From Clostridiaceae bacterium (lineage in GTDB: Bacteria > Bacillota > Clostridia > Peptostreptococcales > T1SED10-28), in assembly GCA_003554105.1 (NCBI GenBank), contig PWFQ01000014.1, positions 1-64,000 of the forward strand: 64,000 bases of DNA, given 5' to 3'. The notes under the pieces are model-generated. The model was not told where the DNA came from, searched no databases, and saw only the letters and a list, made by a program, of their open reading frames with translations. Below are positions 27,029-35,569 of this stretch, in pieces. Within the stretch, counting starts at the first letter, position 1, and each line of letters starts with the position of its first letter. Position numbers and translations under genes: made by a program.

Positions 27029-28142
27029 AGAGTCGAATGCGTTTTTAAATACCTTATTGGATAATGTTGATTCACTGATTTTTGTCATCGATAAAGACTT
27101 GCGGGTTGTTCAAATTAACGAAGCCTTTCGAATGTTCATCTATAAGCAGGACGAAGAGATCGATCAGGATTTTTTTGGGAAAGTACTGAGTTGTGGATAT
27201 ACAGTGAATGAAAGCGTAAACTGTGGCTCAACAAACCATTGCCACCTCTGTGAATTTAGAAACGGTGTCTTAAAATCCTTAGAAGAGGAAGAGGTGGTAA
27301 AAAAGCGGTTGGCGAGAGCAATTTATTTGAAGGATAAGGAAGCTCAACGACATTTTCAATTCACAACACGGCCTGTTGATTTTCAGGGCGAAAAAATGGT
27401 ACTGATGATCATTGATGATATAACAGAAATGGAAGAGAAAAAAGAAAAGCTTAAACAGCTGAATGAAATTAAAAACCGGTTTCTCGGGACGGTTTCCCAT
27501 GATCTCAAAAATCCTATCGGGGCTATTCAATCTCTGGCATATGTGCTGCTTGAAGAAGATTTAGGAGAAGAGCATAAAACCTATGTCGATGAAATTTATA
27601 AAGCCAGTGAGTATATGATGCGTCTAGTCGAAGATTTGCTGGATATCTACAAAATTGAAACGGAAAATGGGAGAATGAACTTAAGACGGGTGGAGTATAT
27701 ACAGATCCTACAGGAGGTAATCGACTCCCACCGAATTACAGCAAAGGATCGTCGTATACAAATGATTCTGGAAGTCGCAGAAGATGCCGGGACTTTAATG
27801 ATCGATCGGAATAAAATTCTGCAGGCCTTAAATAATCTTATCGATAATGCTTTGAAGTTTTCCCCGCAGGGAAGCAAAGTCGTTATAAGGGGATATCGAC
27901 GAAGCAATCACTTTATTACAGAAGTACAGGACGAAGGTCCTGGTATAAAAAAGGAAGACCGCGAAAAAGTTTTTCAGGAATTTTATCAGGGGAGCCTTCC
28001 TTTCGAGACTAATCGTGTAAAAAGTACAGGGCTGGGGCTGGCCATAGCCAAAAAAATTGTTGAAGCCCATAATGGGGAAATTGGAATGGAAAGCAATCAG
28101 AAGGGAACAAAATTTTTCTTTGCAATACCCATAGCGCATTAA
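27000..28142 (+). CDS. PAS-domain sensor histidine kinase with a cysteine cluster
   Basis: 380 residues from the GTG at 27000, six bases after AGGAGG. A PAS-like domain (about residues 15-140) carries Cys65, Cys75, Cys81 and Cys84 in the pattern C-x9-C-x5-C-x2-C. It is followed by a coiled linker, the HisKA H-box VSHDLKNPIGAI (His167), and the HATPase boxes NNLIDNALKFSP, DEGPGI and GLGLAIAKK. No transmembrane segment is seen, so it senses an intracellular signal. There is no response regulator beside it. The cysteines could bind a metal or an Fe-S cluster; that is inference. Confidence 0.92.
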   Translation: MALLKLKNLKESNAFLNTLLDNVDSLIFVIDKDLRVVQINEAFRMFIYKQDEEIDQDFFGKVLSCGYTVNESVNCGSTNHCHLCEFRNGVLKSLEEEEVVKKRLARAIYLKDKEAQRHFQFTTRPVDFQGEKMVLMIIDDITEMEEKKEKLKQLNEIKNRFLGTVSHDLKNPIGAIQSLAYVLLEEDLGEEHKTYVDEIYKASEYMMRLVEDLLDIYKIETENGRMNLRRVEYIQILQEVIDSHRITAKDRRIQMILEVAEDAGTLMIDRNKILQALNNLIDNALKFSPQGSKVVIRGYRRSNHFITEVQDEGPGIKKEDREKVFQEFYQGSLPFETNRVKSTGLGLAIAKKIVEAHNGEIGMESNQKGTKFFFAIPIAH

Positions 28143-28150
28143 ACAGCGAT

Positions 28151-28179
28151 AAAAAAACGCCCTCCTGTTTGGAGGGCGT
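28151..28179 (-). terminator. Terminator of the PpiC isomerase gene
   Basis: ACGCCCTCC (28157-28165) pairs with GGAGGGCGT (28171-28179). The minus-strand RNA then runs into seven T. It may also stop the histidine-kinase transcript, but no T run follows on the plus strand. Confidence 0.85.
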
Positions 28180-28189
28180 AATGGAAGAC

Positions 28190-28942
28190 TTATTTAATTT
28201 CAACATTGTAGTCTTTTTTAAATTCTGCCACTTTTGCAGTGTAGAGAGCTTGCTGCTTTTGCATAAGAAGATTCTGCATAAGCTGGTCTTCGACTTCATC
28301 GAAGGACTTAACGGACTCATCGGTTTTACCGGTTACCTTGATAAGGTGATAACCAAACTGGGTTTTTATGGGGTCGCTGACTGTTCCCACTTCCATATCG
28401 AAAGCAGCTTCTTCAAATTCCGGAACCATTTTTCCCTTTGGAAATGCACCTAAGTCACCACCCTGCTCCTTCGAAGGACATTTTGAATTTGTTTTTGCCG
28501 CATCTTCAAAGCTGGCATTACCGCTGTCAATTTCTTCTTTAACTTTAGTGAGTTCTTCCGCATCATCCATAAGGATATGCTTGCACTCTACTTTTTCGGG
28601 CTCTTTAAATTGAGACCTATTCATGTTATAGAATGCTTCAGCTTCTTCAGGCTCAACTGTTGCTTCTCGGATCGTTTTGTTGATGGCATACTGTTTAAGG
28701 AAGTTATCTTTGATTTTTGCAAGTTCTCTTTGGAACTCTTCATCTTCCTCTACGTTGTTTTGTTTTGCTTTCAGGAGAAAGAGTTCTTGATTGACAAGTT
28801 CCTCAACCAGGGTTTTTTGACCTTCTTCTGACTGAAATTGCATTGCTCTTTGAGGATCCAGGGATCCCAGAAGGGTGTCCACATCCTGTTGGGTGATTTC
28901 CCGACCTTCAACGACTGCTAACACTTTGTTTTCGTTCGACAT
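28190..28942 (-). CDS. PpiC-type peptidyl-prolyl isomerase (cytoplasmic SurA/PrsA-like)
   Basis: 250 residues. An N-terminal helical chaperone part (about 1-115) carries [19 protein letters not shown]. It is followed by a parvulin domain with [31 protein letters not shown] and [10 protein letters not shown]. Unlike PrsA it has no signal peptide or lipobox, so it should work in the cytoplasm, perhaps on nascent or stressed proteins. The ATG is preceded by AAAGGAGC on the minus strand. It is monocistronic. Confidence 0.92.
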   Translation of the reverse strand: MSNENKVLAVVEGREITQQDVDTLLGSLDPQRAMQFQSEEGQKTLVEELVNQELFLLKAKQNNVEEDEEFQRELAKIKDNFLKQYAINKTIREATVEPEEAEAFYNMNRSQFKEPEKVECKHILMDDAEELTKVKEEIDSGNASFEDAAKTNSKCPSKEQGGDLGAFPKGKMVPEFEEAAFDMEVGTVSDPIKTQFGYHLIKVTGKTDESVKSFDEVEDQLMQNLLMQKQQALYTAKVAEFKKDYNVEIK

Positions 28943-29017
28943 AAATTAATACGCTCCTTTATAATTAGATTCTTTGACATCATAACAGAAAAAAAAGGAT
29001 CTGTCCAATGATTATCA

Positions 29018-29065
29018 TCTCCGCCTAGGGACGGAGAATAAAACCGTCTGAGGGGTGTTGGTTTT
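29018..29065. other. Two adjacent hairpins upstream of liaF
   Basis: TCTCCG/CGGAGA (29018-29037) and AAAACC/GGTTTT (29040-29065) lie in the 200-base gap between the isomerase and liaF genes. Neither has a clear T run. They may be part of the liaF leader or an operator region. Confidence 0.35.
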
Positions 29066-29151
29066 AAAAGAATGATCATCTATACTTAAGTTAATATCAA
29101 AAGAATATATTAACGATTATAGATTAACATCAAAGAAAGGAGATGATGATC

Positions 29152-30180
29152 ATGAAGAAAAATATTGGGAAGCCATTACTCGGGTCGATTCTAGTTGCAA
29201 TAGGAGTTTTGTATTTGTTGGGAAATACGGGGGTAATCCCCCTTAGCTTTAGAGAAATCATCAGTAATTATTGGCCGGTGGCGATTATCCTATGGGCAGG
29301 AGTTCGTTTTGTACAAGGATTTTTTATGAAAACCTCAGTAAAAAGTCGGTTTAACCGTATCTATTGGTCATTGGGCTTTCTCTTAATCGGAGGAATCCTG
29401 TTAGAAAACCGGATCAATCTTCTTATGGAGGATCCCGTCGGACTATGGGGTGTGATTTTTGCATGGTTTATTATCTATATCGGTTTGAGTATTGTGTTTT
29501 TCCGTTCCAATACATTTGAGTTTAAAGTGGATGGTGGAAATGTAGTCGTCAATTCTATTGATGAAGACGATCAGGAAGAATGTTGTGTTCATAATGAAGA
29601 GTGCAATGAAGAAACGGACGATGAAGAAAACGATGAAATAAAGGCACGGATTAAGGAAAAACAGAAGAAGAGGACCGAAAATATTCGGCGTAAATATGGA
29701 AACAAAAAGTCCTATGAAGGATACAGTCATCGATCGGAAAAAAACAAAGAATACACATATGAAGATATAAAAACCGGGAAGGATCGATTCCATTTTATCG
29801 GAGAACTCCGGAGAGGAGACCGCCCCTGGGCGCTGGAGAACAGTAGTTACCGACTGGGAATCGGAGAAATCTATATTGATCTGACTACTGCACTTCTTGA
29901 AGAAGGTGTCACTTATCTGAATTTATCCGGATGGGTGGGGAGCATCCAAATTATCGTTCCGGAGGACTTGGCAATCGATTTGTCAGCAGATGTCAATATC
30001 GGCAGTGTTGACTTGTTTGGCGATGAACAGGAATTCACAAGACACACTTCGAAGAAAAGTTCAGGTGTTTCTTCAAATTTACTTTGTTATCGTAGCGAAA
30101 ACTATGATGAATCACTAAAAAAAGTCCGAGTAAATGCATCAATGAATATTGGGGAAGTATCACTAAAAAAGGTGGGATAA
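29152..30180 (+). CDS. liaF: LiaF-like membrane protein
   Basis: About 342 residues. Four N-terminal membrane segments (to about residue 115) are followed by a charged linker with a CCVHNEEC cluster and many Lys/Arg. The C-terminal LiaF domain has FIGELRRGDRPWALENSSYRLGIGEIYIDL and GSIQIIVPEDLAIDL. LiaF proteins restrain the LiaS kinase until cell-envelope stress occurs. AAAGGAG at 29136-29142 best fits the ATG at 29152 (nine bases); ATGs at 29143 and 29146 are too near. liaS follows after one base. Confidence 0.88.
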   Translation: MKKNIGKPLLGSILVAIGVLYLLGNTGVIPLSFREIISNYWPVAIILWAGVRFVQGFFMKTSVKSRFNRIYWSLGFLLIGGILLENRINLLMEDPVGLWGVIFAWFIIYIGLSIVFFRSNTFEFKVDGGNVVVNSIDEDDQEECCVHNEECNEETDDEENDEIKARIKEKQKKRTENIRRKYGNKKSYEGYSHRSEKNKEYTYEDIKTGKDRFHFIGELRRGDRPWALENSSYRLGIGEIYIDLTTALLEEGVTYLNLSGWVGSIQIIVPEDLAIDLSADVNIGSVDLFGDEQEFTRHTSKKSSGVSSNLLCYRSENYDESLKKVRVNASMNIGEVSLKKVG

Positions 30181-30181
30181 A

Positions 30182-31324
30182 ATGAAAATCATCAAAAACC
30201 TTTTTATTCGGAGTACCCAGGGAAAAACTGTTCAGTTCGATTTAGTGAAAAAATTCTGGCTCTCCAATATCCTTACCGTGGGATTTTTAATTCTTGGAGT
30301 TTTTCTCTTTGGATTCCTCCTTTCGGAAGGAATGAGCAGCACATATATGCAAGAACGACTGGGTTTTTCCTTTTTTTCAGGCGAGTTTTTCAGAGTGCTT
30401 ATCACGATTATCATTCTTGGGTTTTTCGCATCGGTTGGAGCCACAGTGATGATTGGTGTCCCGGTGGGTAAAACCCTGAAAACGTTACTCCATGTTATTA
30501 GGGATGCAAATGAAAAATTATCCCGGGGCAAACTGGATTTTCGTTTGAAGATTCGTGGTTATATCGAGCTTGAGGAAATCAGCAATCAATTTAACAGAAT
30601 GGCTCAACGCACGGAAAAACAAGTGGAATCTCTACAACGGTTAATCAATGAAAATAAAGAGTTGCTGGAAGGGGCGGAGGAAGCCGCATCGTCGGAGGAA
30701 CGACGAAAAATTGCTCGAGAGCTTCACGATGCCATCAGTCAGCAGCTTTTTGCAATTAGCACAACGGTTTCGGCGATTCCCAAAGTAATGGAAAAAGATC
30801 CTGAGAAGGCAAAAAAATATTTTGTGATGATCGAAAACATGGTTTCAATGGCACAACAGGAGTTAAGAGCCCTGATTATGCACCTCCGACCTGTGAATCT
30901 GGAAGAGGACTGTTTAAAAGATGGAATTGAAAAATTGTTAAATGAGTTGGATGCCAAGCATGAAAGCATCGAAATTTATCAGGACTTACATAATATACAG
31001 GGTCTTGCACCGGGATTGGAAAACAATATTTTCCGAGTAATTCAAGAAGCGGTATCAAACATTCTCCGTCATTCGAAAGCAAGTAAATTCAGTGTCAAAC
31101 TTTTCCAAAAAGAAAAAGTCTTGAATTTAGTGATTGAGGATAATGGAATCGGCATGGATATCTCCGATGAAAAAAAATCATCCTATGGGATGATGACCAT
31201 GAGAGAACGAATCGAGGAGCTGGGAGGGCGTTTTGATGTATTGTCCTTTCCTCAAAAGGGAACACGGATTGAAGTGAGGGTCCCCATCGGTTTACAAAGC
31301 ACTTTTGGAAAGCAGAAAAAGTAG
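30182..31324 (+). CDS. liaS: LiaS-like sensor histidine kinase
   Basis: 380 residues. Two membrane segments (about 20-40 and 70-95) flank a short external loop, followed by a HAMP domain. The HisKA_3 box ERRKIARELHDAISQQLF and an ATPase domain with NILRHSKAS, IEDNGIGMD and GMMTMRERIEELGG place it in the NarL/LiaS kinase family. With liaF and liaR it forms a cell-envelope stress system of the LiaFSR type. Confidence 0.93.
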   Translation: MKIIKNLFIRSTQGKTVQFDLVKKFWLSNILTVGFLILGVFLFGFLLSEGMSSTYMQERLGFSFFSGEFFRVLITIIILGFFASVGATVMIGVPVGKTLKTLLHVIRDANEKLSRGKLDFRLKIRGYIELEEISNQFNRMAQRTEKQVESLQRLINENKELLEGAEEAASSEERRKIARELHDAISQQLFAISTTVSAIPKVMEKDPEKAKKYFVMIENMVSMAQQELRALIMHLRPVNLEEDCLKDGIEKLLNELDAKHESIEIYQDLHNIQGLAPGLENNIFRVIQEAVSNILRHSKASKFSVKLFQKEKVLNLVIEDNGIGMDISDEKKSSYGMMTMRERIEELGGRFDVLSFPQKGTRIEVRVPIGLQSTFGKQKK

Positions 31325-31390
31325 TCTTTCCATCGAAGATAAGGTAAAATAGGAAATAACAGAAAGAATTCAGGGTGAAGGAGGCTTCAT

Positions 31391-32047
31391 ATGGAAGAGA
31401 AGATCAAAGTGTTGCTGGTCGATGACCACGAAATGGTGCGGATGGGTCTTGGAGCTTATATTTCAACAGATGAGGAGATCGAAATCGTTGGAGAGGCAAA
31501 CAACGGGAAAATGGGTGTTGAGATGGCTATTGACAAAAGGCCGGATGTTATCTTGATGGATTTGGTAATGGAGGAAATGAATGGAATTGAGGCGACAGAG
31601 AAAATCACTGATCTCTTCGAGGAAAAGGGATGGGATGTAAAAATCATTGTCTTAACCAGCTTTATTGAAGAGGATAAAGTGATGCCGGCTTTGGAAGCGG
31701 GAGCATTCAGCTATTTATTGAAAACAACCAAGGCGGATGATATTGTACGTGCAATTAAAAAAGCCTATCACGGTGAATCTGTGCTGGAGGGTAAAGTAAG
31801 TCAAGTGATGCTTAACCGCAGCAGAAAAAAAGCACCGAAGCATGATTGTTTGACTGAGCGTGAGTTGGAAGTTCTCAGAGAACTGGGACGGGGAATGACA
31901 AATAAAGAAATTTCGGAAACTCTTTATATTGGTATAAAAACGGTAAAAACCCACGTAAGTAATATTTTGTCAAAGCTGGAACTGGAAGATCGCACGAAGG
32001 CAGCGGTTTATGCCAATAAAAACGGACTGACTGACGAAGATAAATAA
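31391..32047 (+). CDS. liaR: LiaR-like response regulator, NarL/FixJ family
   Basis: 218 residues. Receiver domain with VDDHEMVR and phospho-acceptor Asp57 in VILMDLVM, then a LuxR-type helix-turn-helix LTERELEVLRELGRGMTNKE and IKTVKTHVSNIL. It is activated by the LiaS kinase and should control envelope-stress genes, probably its own operon too. GAAGGAGG precedes the ATG. It is the last gene of liaFSR; no terminator is clear before the LexA-type promoter at 32061. Confidence 0.94.
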   Translation: MEEKIKVLLVDDHEMVRMGLGAYISTDEEIEIVGEANNGKMGVEMAIDKRPDVILMDLVMEEMNGIEATEKITDLFEEKGWDVKIIVLTSFIEEDKVMPALEAGAFSYLLKTTKADDIVRAIKKAYHGESVLEGKVSQVMLNRSRKKAPKHDCLTERELEVLRELGRGMTNKEISETLYIGIKTVKTHVSNILSKLELEDRTKAAVYANKNGLTDEDK

Positions 32048-32060
32048 TTGAGAAAAGCCC

Positions 32061-32111
32061 TTTACAAAGAACGCATGTTCGTATATACTGTAAATACAGA
32101 ACAAACGTTTG
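32061..32111 (+). promoter_or_regulatory. Promoter with two LexA (SOS) boxes
   Basis: TTTACA (32061-32066), 17 bases, TATACT (32084-32089). AGAACGCATGTTCG (32068-32081) fills the spacer and AGAACAAACGTTTG (32098-32111) covers the expected start site. Both match the Gram-positive LexA consensus CGAACRNRYGTTYG at 13 of 14 positions, differing only in the first base. Confidence 0.85.
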
Positions 32112-32147
32112 TAACGTCGATGGATAATCGAAAAGGAGGGCGATCAA

Positions 32148-32216
32148 ATGAAGGTCTTTGTATTTTCAGGTACAATTAAAGATTTGCGTGCATACTTGAA
32201 GGAGTGGAAGCGCTAA
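32148..32216 (+). CDS. 22-residue peptide gene under apparent LexA control
   Basis: A short open frame with AAAAGGAGGG ending eight bases before its ATG, between a LexA-box promoter and its own terminator. The peptide starts MKVFVFSGT and ends LKEWKR: a hydrophobic strand-like N-terminus and a basic amphipathic helix. It has no hydrophobic stretch long enough to span a membrane. I do not recognise the family. The transcript would be about 150 bases, so it could also act as a small RNA. SOS regulation suggests a DNA-damage role such as checkpoint, toxin or enzyme modulator; this is inference. Confidence 0.72.
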   Translation: MKVFVFSGTIKDLRAYLKEWKR

Positions 32217-32221
32217 AGCAG

Positions 32222-32246
32222 CCCCGGTGAATAGAACCGGGGTTTT
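32222..32246 (+). terminator. Terminator after the SOS peptide gene
   Basis: CCCCGGT pairs with ACCGGGG around GAATAGA, followed by TTTT. Confidence 0.9.
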
Positions 32247-32378
32247 CTTTAGATTAAGAGAGAAAAGAGTTAGTGAGTGCTAAAAGCGGATATCGATTCT
32301 AAAACAAAAATAATTATCCTGTAATAGGCGCTACAGAATCAGAAAAGAAAATAGATTCATATAAATTTTCTTATATTA

Positions 32379-32407
32379 TTGACCCGTTGATTTAAAGAGA
32401 GTATAAT
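32379..32407 (+). promoter_or_regulatory. Promoter of the T-box asnA transcript
   Basis: TTGACC (32379-32384), 17 bases, TATAAT (32402-32407); transcription should begin near 32414. Confidence 0.75.
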
Positions 32408-32413
32408 TACTTT

Positions 32414-32700
32414 TATTCTAATAGAAATAAATATCGGCTGTGAGAGGAAGAGTAAATATCCATCGAACTTTACAGAGAGTCGGGGTGCTGAGAATCCGAC
32501 AGGGAGAGGGTATTGAAAAACATCCTTGAGCTTCTAACCAAAATGGTTCATCCAGAGTAGGCTTAGACGGAACCCAACCGTTATCTCAGGGGATCTATCG
32601 ATCATGCTGAAGTGATCCGTAGAGACTTAAGTGGGCTTTCCAAGGAAAGTCAATAAAGGTGGTACCGCGATAACATACCCTTTCGTCCTTTAAAATTCGT
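32414..32700 (+). promoter_or_regulatory. T-box leader controlling asnA
   Basis: A leader of about 290 bases with the AGTA motif of Stem I (near 32451) and the T-box sequence AAGGTGGTACCGCG (near 32655-32669), followed by CGTCCTTT and a T-rich stretch. AAC triplets on the 3' side of Stem I (near 32572-32580) fit an asparagine specifier. Uncharged tRNA-Asn should favour read-through into asnA. The specifier position was judged by eye. Confidence 0.88.
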
Positions 32701-32751
32701 TTTATGGGAGGAAAGGTTTTTTTGTTTCTATTTAAAAAAGGAGTGTTGACC

Positions 32752-33771
32752 ATGGAAGGAAGCAAAAAGTTAATGTTACCCGATGGATATAAGAGTCCTC
32801 TGGACATTCGGGAAACGGAAGTGGCAATTAAGAAGGTTAAGGATCATTTTGAACGGCGGCTGGGGATGGAGTTAAACCTTACAAGGGTTTCCGCTCCTTT
32901 ATTTGTGGAGCCGGAGACGGGGTTAAACGATAACTTGAATGGAACTGAGCGGCCTGTATCCTTTGGAATAAAGGATTTGGATGATCGAAAAGTGGAGATT
33001 GTACATTCCCTGGCAAAATGGAAACGCATGGCCCTCCATCGCTATGGCTTTAAAGATGGTGAAGGACTCTATACCGATATGGATGCTATACGGAGAGACG
33101 AGACTTTAGACAACTTGCACTCCGTGTATGTGGATCAATGGGATTGGGAAAAAATCATTTCCAAGGAAGATCGTGGTGAAGCATTGCTTAGAGAGATCGT
33201 AGAAAAAATCTATCAAGTTTTTAAGGATACTGCAAAGCTTATTGAAGGGCACTATCCGGAGCTGAGAAGTTTCTTGCCCGAAAGAATTACGTTTATCACT
33301 ACTCAAGAACTGGAGGAACGGTACCCGGATCTGGATCCGGAAGAGCGGGAAAATCAAATTACGAAAGAGAAGGGTGCGGTATTCCTGATGGGAATTGGAA
33401 AGAAGCTTCAATCCGGGAAAGCACATGATGGAAGGGCTGCTGACTATGATGACTGGGACCTCAATGGAGATATTCTTTTCTGGTATCCGGTGTTGGAGAG
33501 GGCCTTTGAACTCACTTCGATGGGAATTCGAGTAGACGCAAACTCCTTAAAAAAACAATTAGGAGAAAAGAAAGAGGAGTGGAAAGAGGAACTGCTCTAC
33601 CATAAAATGGTGCTTAGGAGTGAGTTGCCTCTTACCATAGGCGGTGGCATAGGCCAGTCACGTATTTGCATGTTTTTGCTTCAAAAAGCACACATCGGGG
33701 AAGTTCAGTCCGCTGTTTGGCCAAAGGAAATGTTTTTGAAGTGTGAAGAACACGGAATTCACTTACTATAA
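32752..33771 (+). CDS. asnA: Aspartate--ammonia ligase (asparagine synthetase A)
   Basis: 339 residues from the ATG at 32752 behind AAAAAGGAG; upstream in-frame codons belong to the T-box leader. APLFVEPETGLNDNLNGTERPVSF, VHSLAKWKRMAL, YTDMDAIRRDE and the C-terminal TIGGGIGQSRICM are the AsnA class II synthetase-like motifs. It makes asparagine from aspartate, ammonia and ATP. The T-box and own terminator make it a single-gene unit responding to asparagine supply. Confidence 0.97.
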   Translation: MEGSKKLMLPDGYKSPLDIRETEVAIKKVKDHFERRLGMELNLTRVSAPLFVEPETGLNDNLNGTERPVSFGIKDLDDRKVEIVHSLAKWKRMALHRYGFKDGEGLYTDMDAIRRDETLDNLHSVYVDQWDWEKIISKEDRGEALLREIVEKIYQVFKDTAKLIEGHYPELRSFLPERITFITTQELEERYPDLDPEERENQITKEKGAVFLMGIGKKLQSGKAHDGRAADYDDWDLNGDILFWYPVLERAFELTSMGIRVDANSLKKQLGEKKEEWKEELLYHKMVLRSELPLTIGGGIGQSRICMFLLQKAHIGEVQSAVWPKEMFLKCEEHGIHLL

Positions 33772-33772
33772 T

Positions 33773-33808
33773 AAAAGCGAATCGTCATTTGGGACGATTC
33801 GCTTTTTT
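33773..33808 (+). terminator. Terminator after asnA
   Basis: AAAAGCGAATCGTC pairs with GACGATTCGCTTTT, followed by T residues. Confidence 0.95.
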
Positions 33809-33893
33809 GTCTAAATTTTTATGTGGTATATATTCATTGTGAAAGGTGGTGACCAACGGCTGAAACCCTTGGAACAAGTTATTTTTTTAACAG

Positions 33894-33922
33894 TTGAATA
33901 ATTCAAAAAACTATACTATAAT
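33894..33922 (+). promoter_or_regulatory. Promoter of the glycine cleavage operon
   Basis: TTGAAT (33894-33899), 17 bases, TATAAT (33917-33922). The transcript leader is about 55 bases, too short for a glycine riboswitch downstream of it. Confidence 0.75.
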
Positions 33923-33984
33923 CACACATATAAAGGGTTACGGGATTTTCAAAATGCGTCCCTATGAAAGGAGAGGAATAGAGA

Positions 33985-35079
33985 ATGGAAGAGAGTAAAA
34001 GAACGCCTTTATATGAAGAACATTTGAGTTTAAAGGGTAAAGTAGTTGATTTTCACGGTTGGGCACTTCCAATTGAATACGAAGGCATCATCAGTGAGCA
34101 TAAGAGTGTTCGTGAAAAAGCAGGGATCTTTGATGTTTCTCATATGGGAGAAATCCGTGTCAAAGGAAAAGAAGCAGAAGCATATGTGCAATATCTCATG
34201 ACGAACGATATTAAAGCGATGGACGATGGGCAAATTGTATATACCTTTATGTGCTATCCTGAAGGAGGAATTGTGGACGATCTGCTTGTTTACAAGTATA
34301 ATCGTGATCATTATTACCTCGTAGTCAATGCCTCGAACATCGAAAAAGACTTCGAATGGATGAAGACTCATGTCGATGGATATGATGTTTCCCTGGACAA
34401 TGAATCTGAACAAGTTGCGGAGGTGGCGGTACAGGGTCCGTTAGCAGAAAAGATTGTGCAGAGAATAACAAAAGAACCTTTGGAGAAAATCACTTTTTTC
34501 ACATTCAAAGATCATGTGGAGATTCTTGGCAAAAAGTGCATGATATCAAGAACCGGATACACCGGAGAAGACGGATTTGAAATTTATATGAAACCTGAGG
34601 ATGTTACTGAGGTTTGGAGGGGAATCCTGGAAGCTGGAAAAGAAGAAGGAATTCAACCTGCAGGACTTGGAGCAAGAGACACTTTGCGATTTGAAGCGGG
34701 GCTTCCACTTTATGGGAATGAGCTCTCAAAGGACGTCTCACCTCTGGAAGCCGGTTACGGGTATTTTGTGAAACTTGACAGGGATAATTTTATAGGGAAA
34801 GATGCTCTTCTCAAAGAAAAAAAAGAAGGGATTAAACGAAAGGTTGTCGGCTTTGAGTTAAAGAAACGGGGGATTCCACGAGAAGGCTACGAAGTATTAA
34901 AAAATGGAGAAAAAATCGGTATCGTTACGACGGGTTATCTTTCACCCACATTAGGAAAAAGTATAGGGAATGCCCTGGTTCAATCTGAATATGGTGAACT
35001 CGGTTCCGACATACAAGTAAAAATCCGAAAAAAAGAAGTTGAAGCAACAGTAATAAAAAGAAGATTCCTCAAGAAATAA
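33985..35079 (+). CDS. gcvT: Glycine cleavage system T protein (aminomethyltransferase)
   Basis: 364 residues. VDFHGWALPIEYEGIISEHKSVR, GIFDVSHMGEIRV and SRTGYTGEDGFEIY are T-protein hallmarks. It moves the methylene group from aminomethyl-lipoyl GcvH to tetrahydrofolate and releases ammonia. AAAGGAGAGG lies before the ATG. It is the first gene of a complete gcvT-H-PA-PB-lpd operon, followed by a 116-base gap before gcvH. Confidence 0.96.
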   Translation: MEESKRTPLYEEHLSLKGKVVDFHGWALPIEYEGIISEHKSVREKAGIFDVSHMGEIRVKGKEAEAYVQYLMTNDIKAMDDGQIVYTFMCYPEGGIVDDLLVYKYNRDHYYLVVNASNIEKDFEWMKTHVDGYDVSLDNESEQVAEVAVQGPLAEKIVQRITKEPLEKITFFTFKDHVEILGKKCMISRTGYTGEDGFEIYMKPEDVTEVWRGILEAGKEEGIQPAGLGARDTLRFEAGLPLYGNELSKDVSPLEAGYGYFVKLDRDNFIGKDALLKEKKEGIKRKVVGFELKKRGIPREGYEVLKNGEKIGIVTTGYLSPTLGKSIGNALVQSEYGELGSDIQVKIRKKEVEATVIKRRFLKK

Positions 35080-35195
35080 ACCATTGGTTATGAAAGAAGA
35101 ATCATATAAAAAGGATTGAAGGATTATTATTTGGATAAGTATAGGATAAGGAAAAAAACGCTCCAAAAATAAAAAAACTATGAGGAGGAATGAAA

Positions 35196-35567
35196 ATGAG
35201 TGAGAGGTATTACACGAAAAAACATGAATGGGTACTAGTCGATGGAAAAGAAGCAACAATTGGAATCAGTGACTACGCTCAAGATCAATTAGGAGATATC
35301 GTTTTTATTGAACTTCCGGATGTAGACGATGAGTTTGAGAAGGAAGAGGATTTTGGAGTGGTAGAATCTGTGAAGGCAGCTTCGGATCTATACATGCCCA
35401 TCAGTGGGAAGGTAATTGAAGTGAATGAGGATTTAGAGGATGCACCGGAACTTGTGAATGAAGATGCTTTAAGTAACTGGATGATCAAGGTGGAAGTGAC
35501 CAGTCCGGATGAGGTGGAAGAGCTCTTAACTGAAGCGGAGTACAAAGATTTTATTGAGGAGGAATAA
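35196..35567 (+). CDS. gcvH: Glycine cleavage system H protein
   Basis: 123 residues from the ATG at 35196, seven bases after GAGGAGG; the ATG at 35190 is too close. KKHEWV, the lipoyl-lysine loop [14 protein letters not shown] (Lys60) and the C-terminal NWMIKVEV are intact. It carries the aminomethyl group on lipoamide between the P, T and L proteins. gcvPA starts two bases after its stop. Confidence 0.97.
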   Translation: MSERYYTKKHEWVLVDGKEATIGISDYAQDQLGDIVFIELPDVDDEFEKEEDFGVVESVKAASDLYMPISGKVIEVNEDLEDAPELVNEDALSNWMIKVEVTSPDEVEELLTEAEYKDFIEEE

Positions 35568-35569
35568 AT

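Noticed and set aside
33829-33984. Glycine riboswitch before gcvT
   Set aside because: None of the conserved glycine aptamer blocks could be found, and the promoter at 33894-33922 leaves only about 55 bases of leader.
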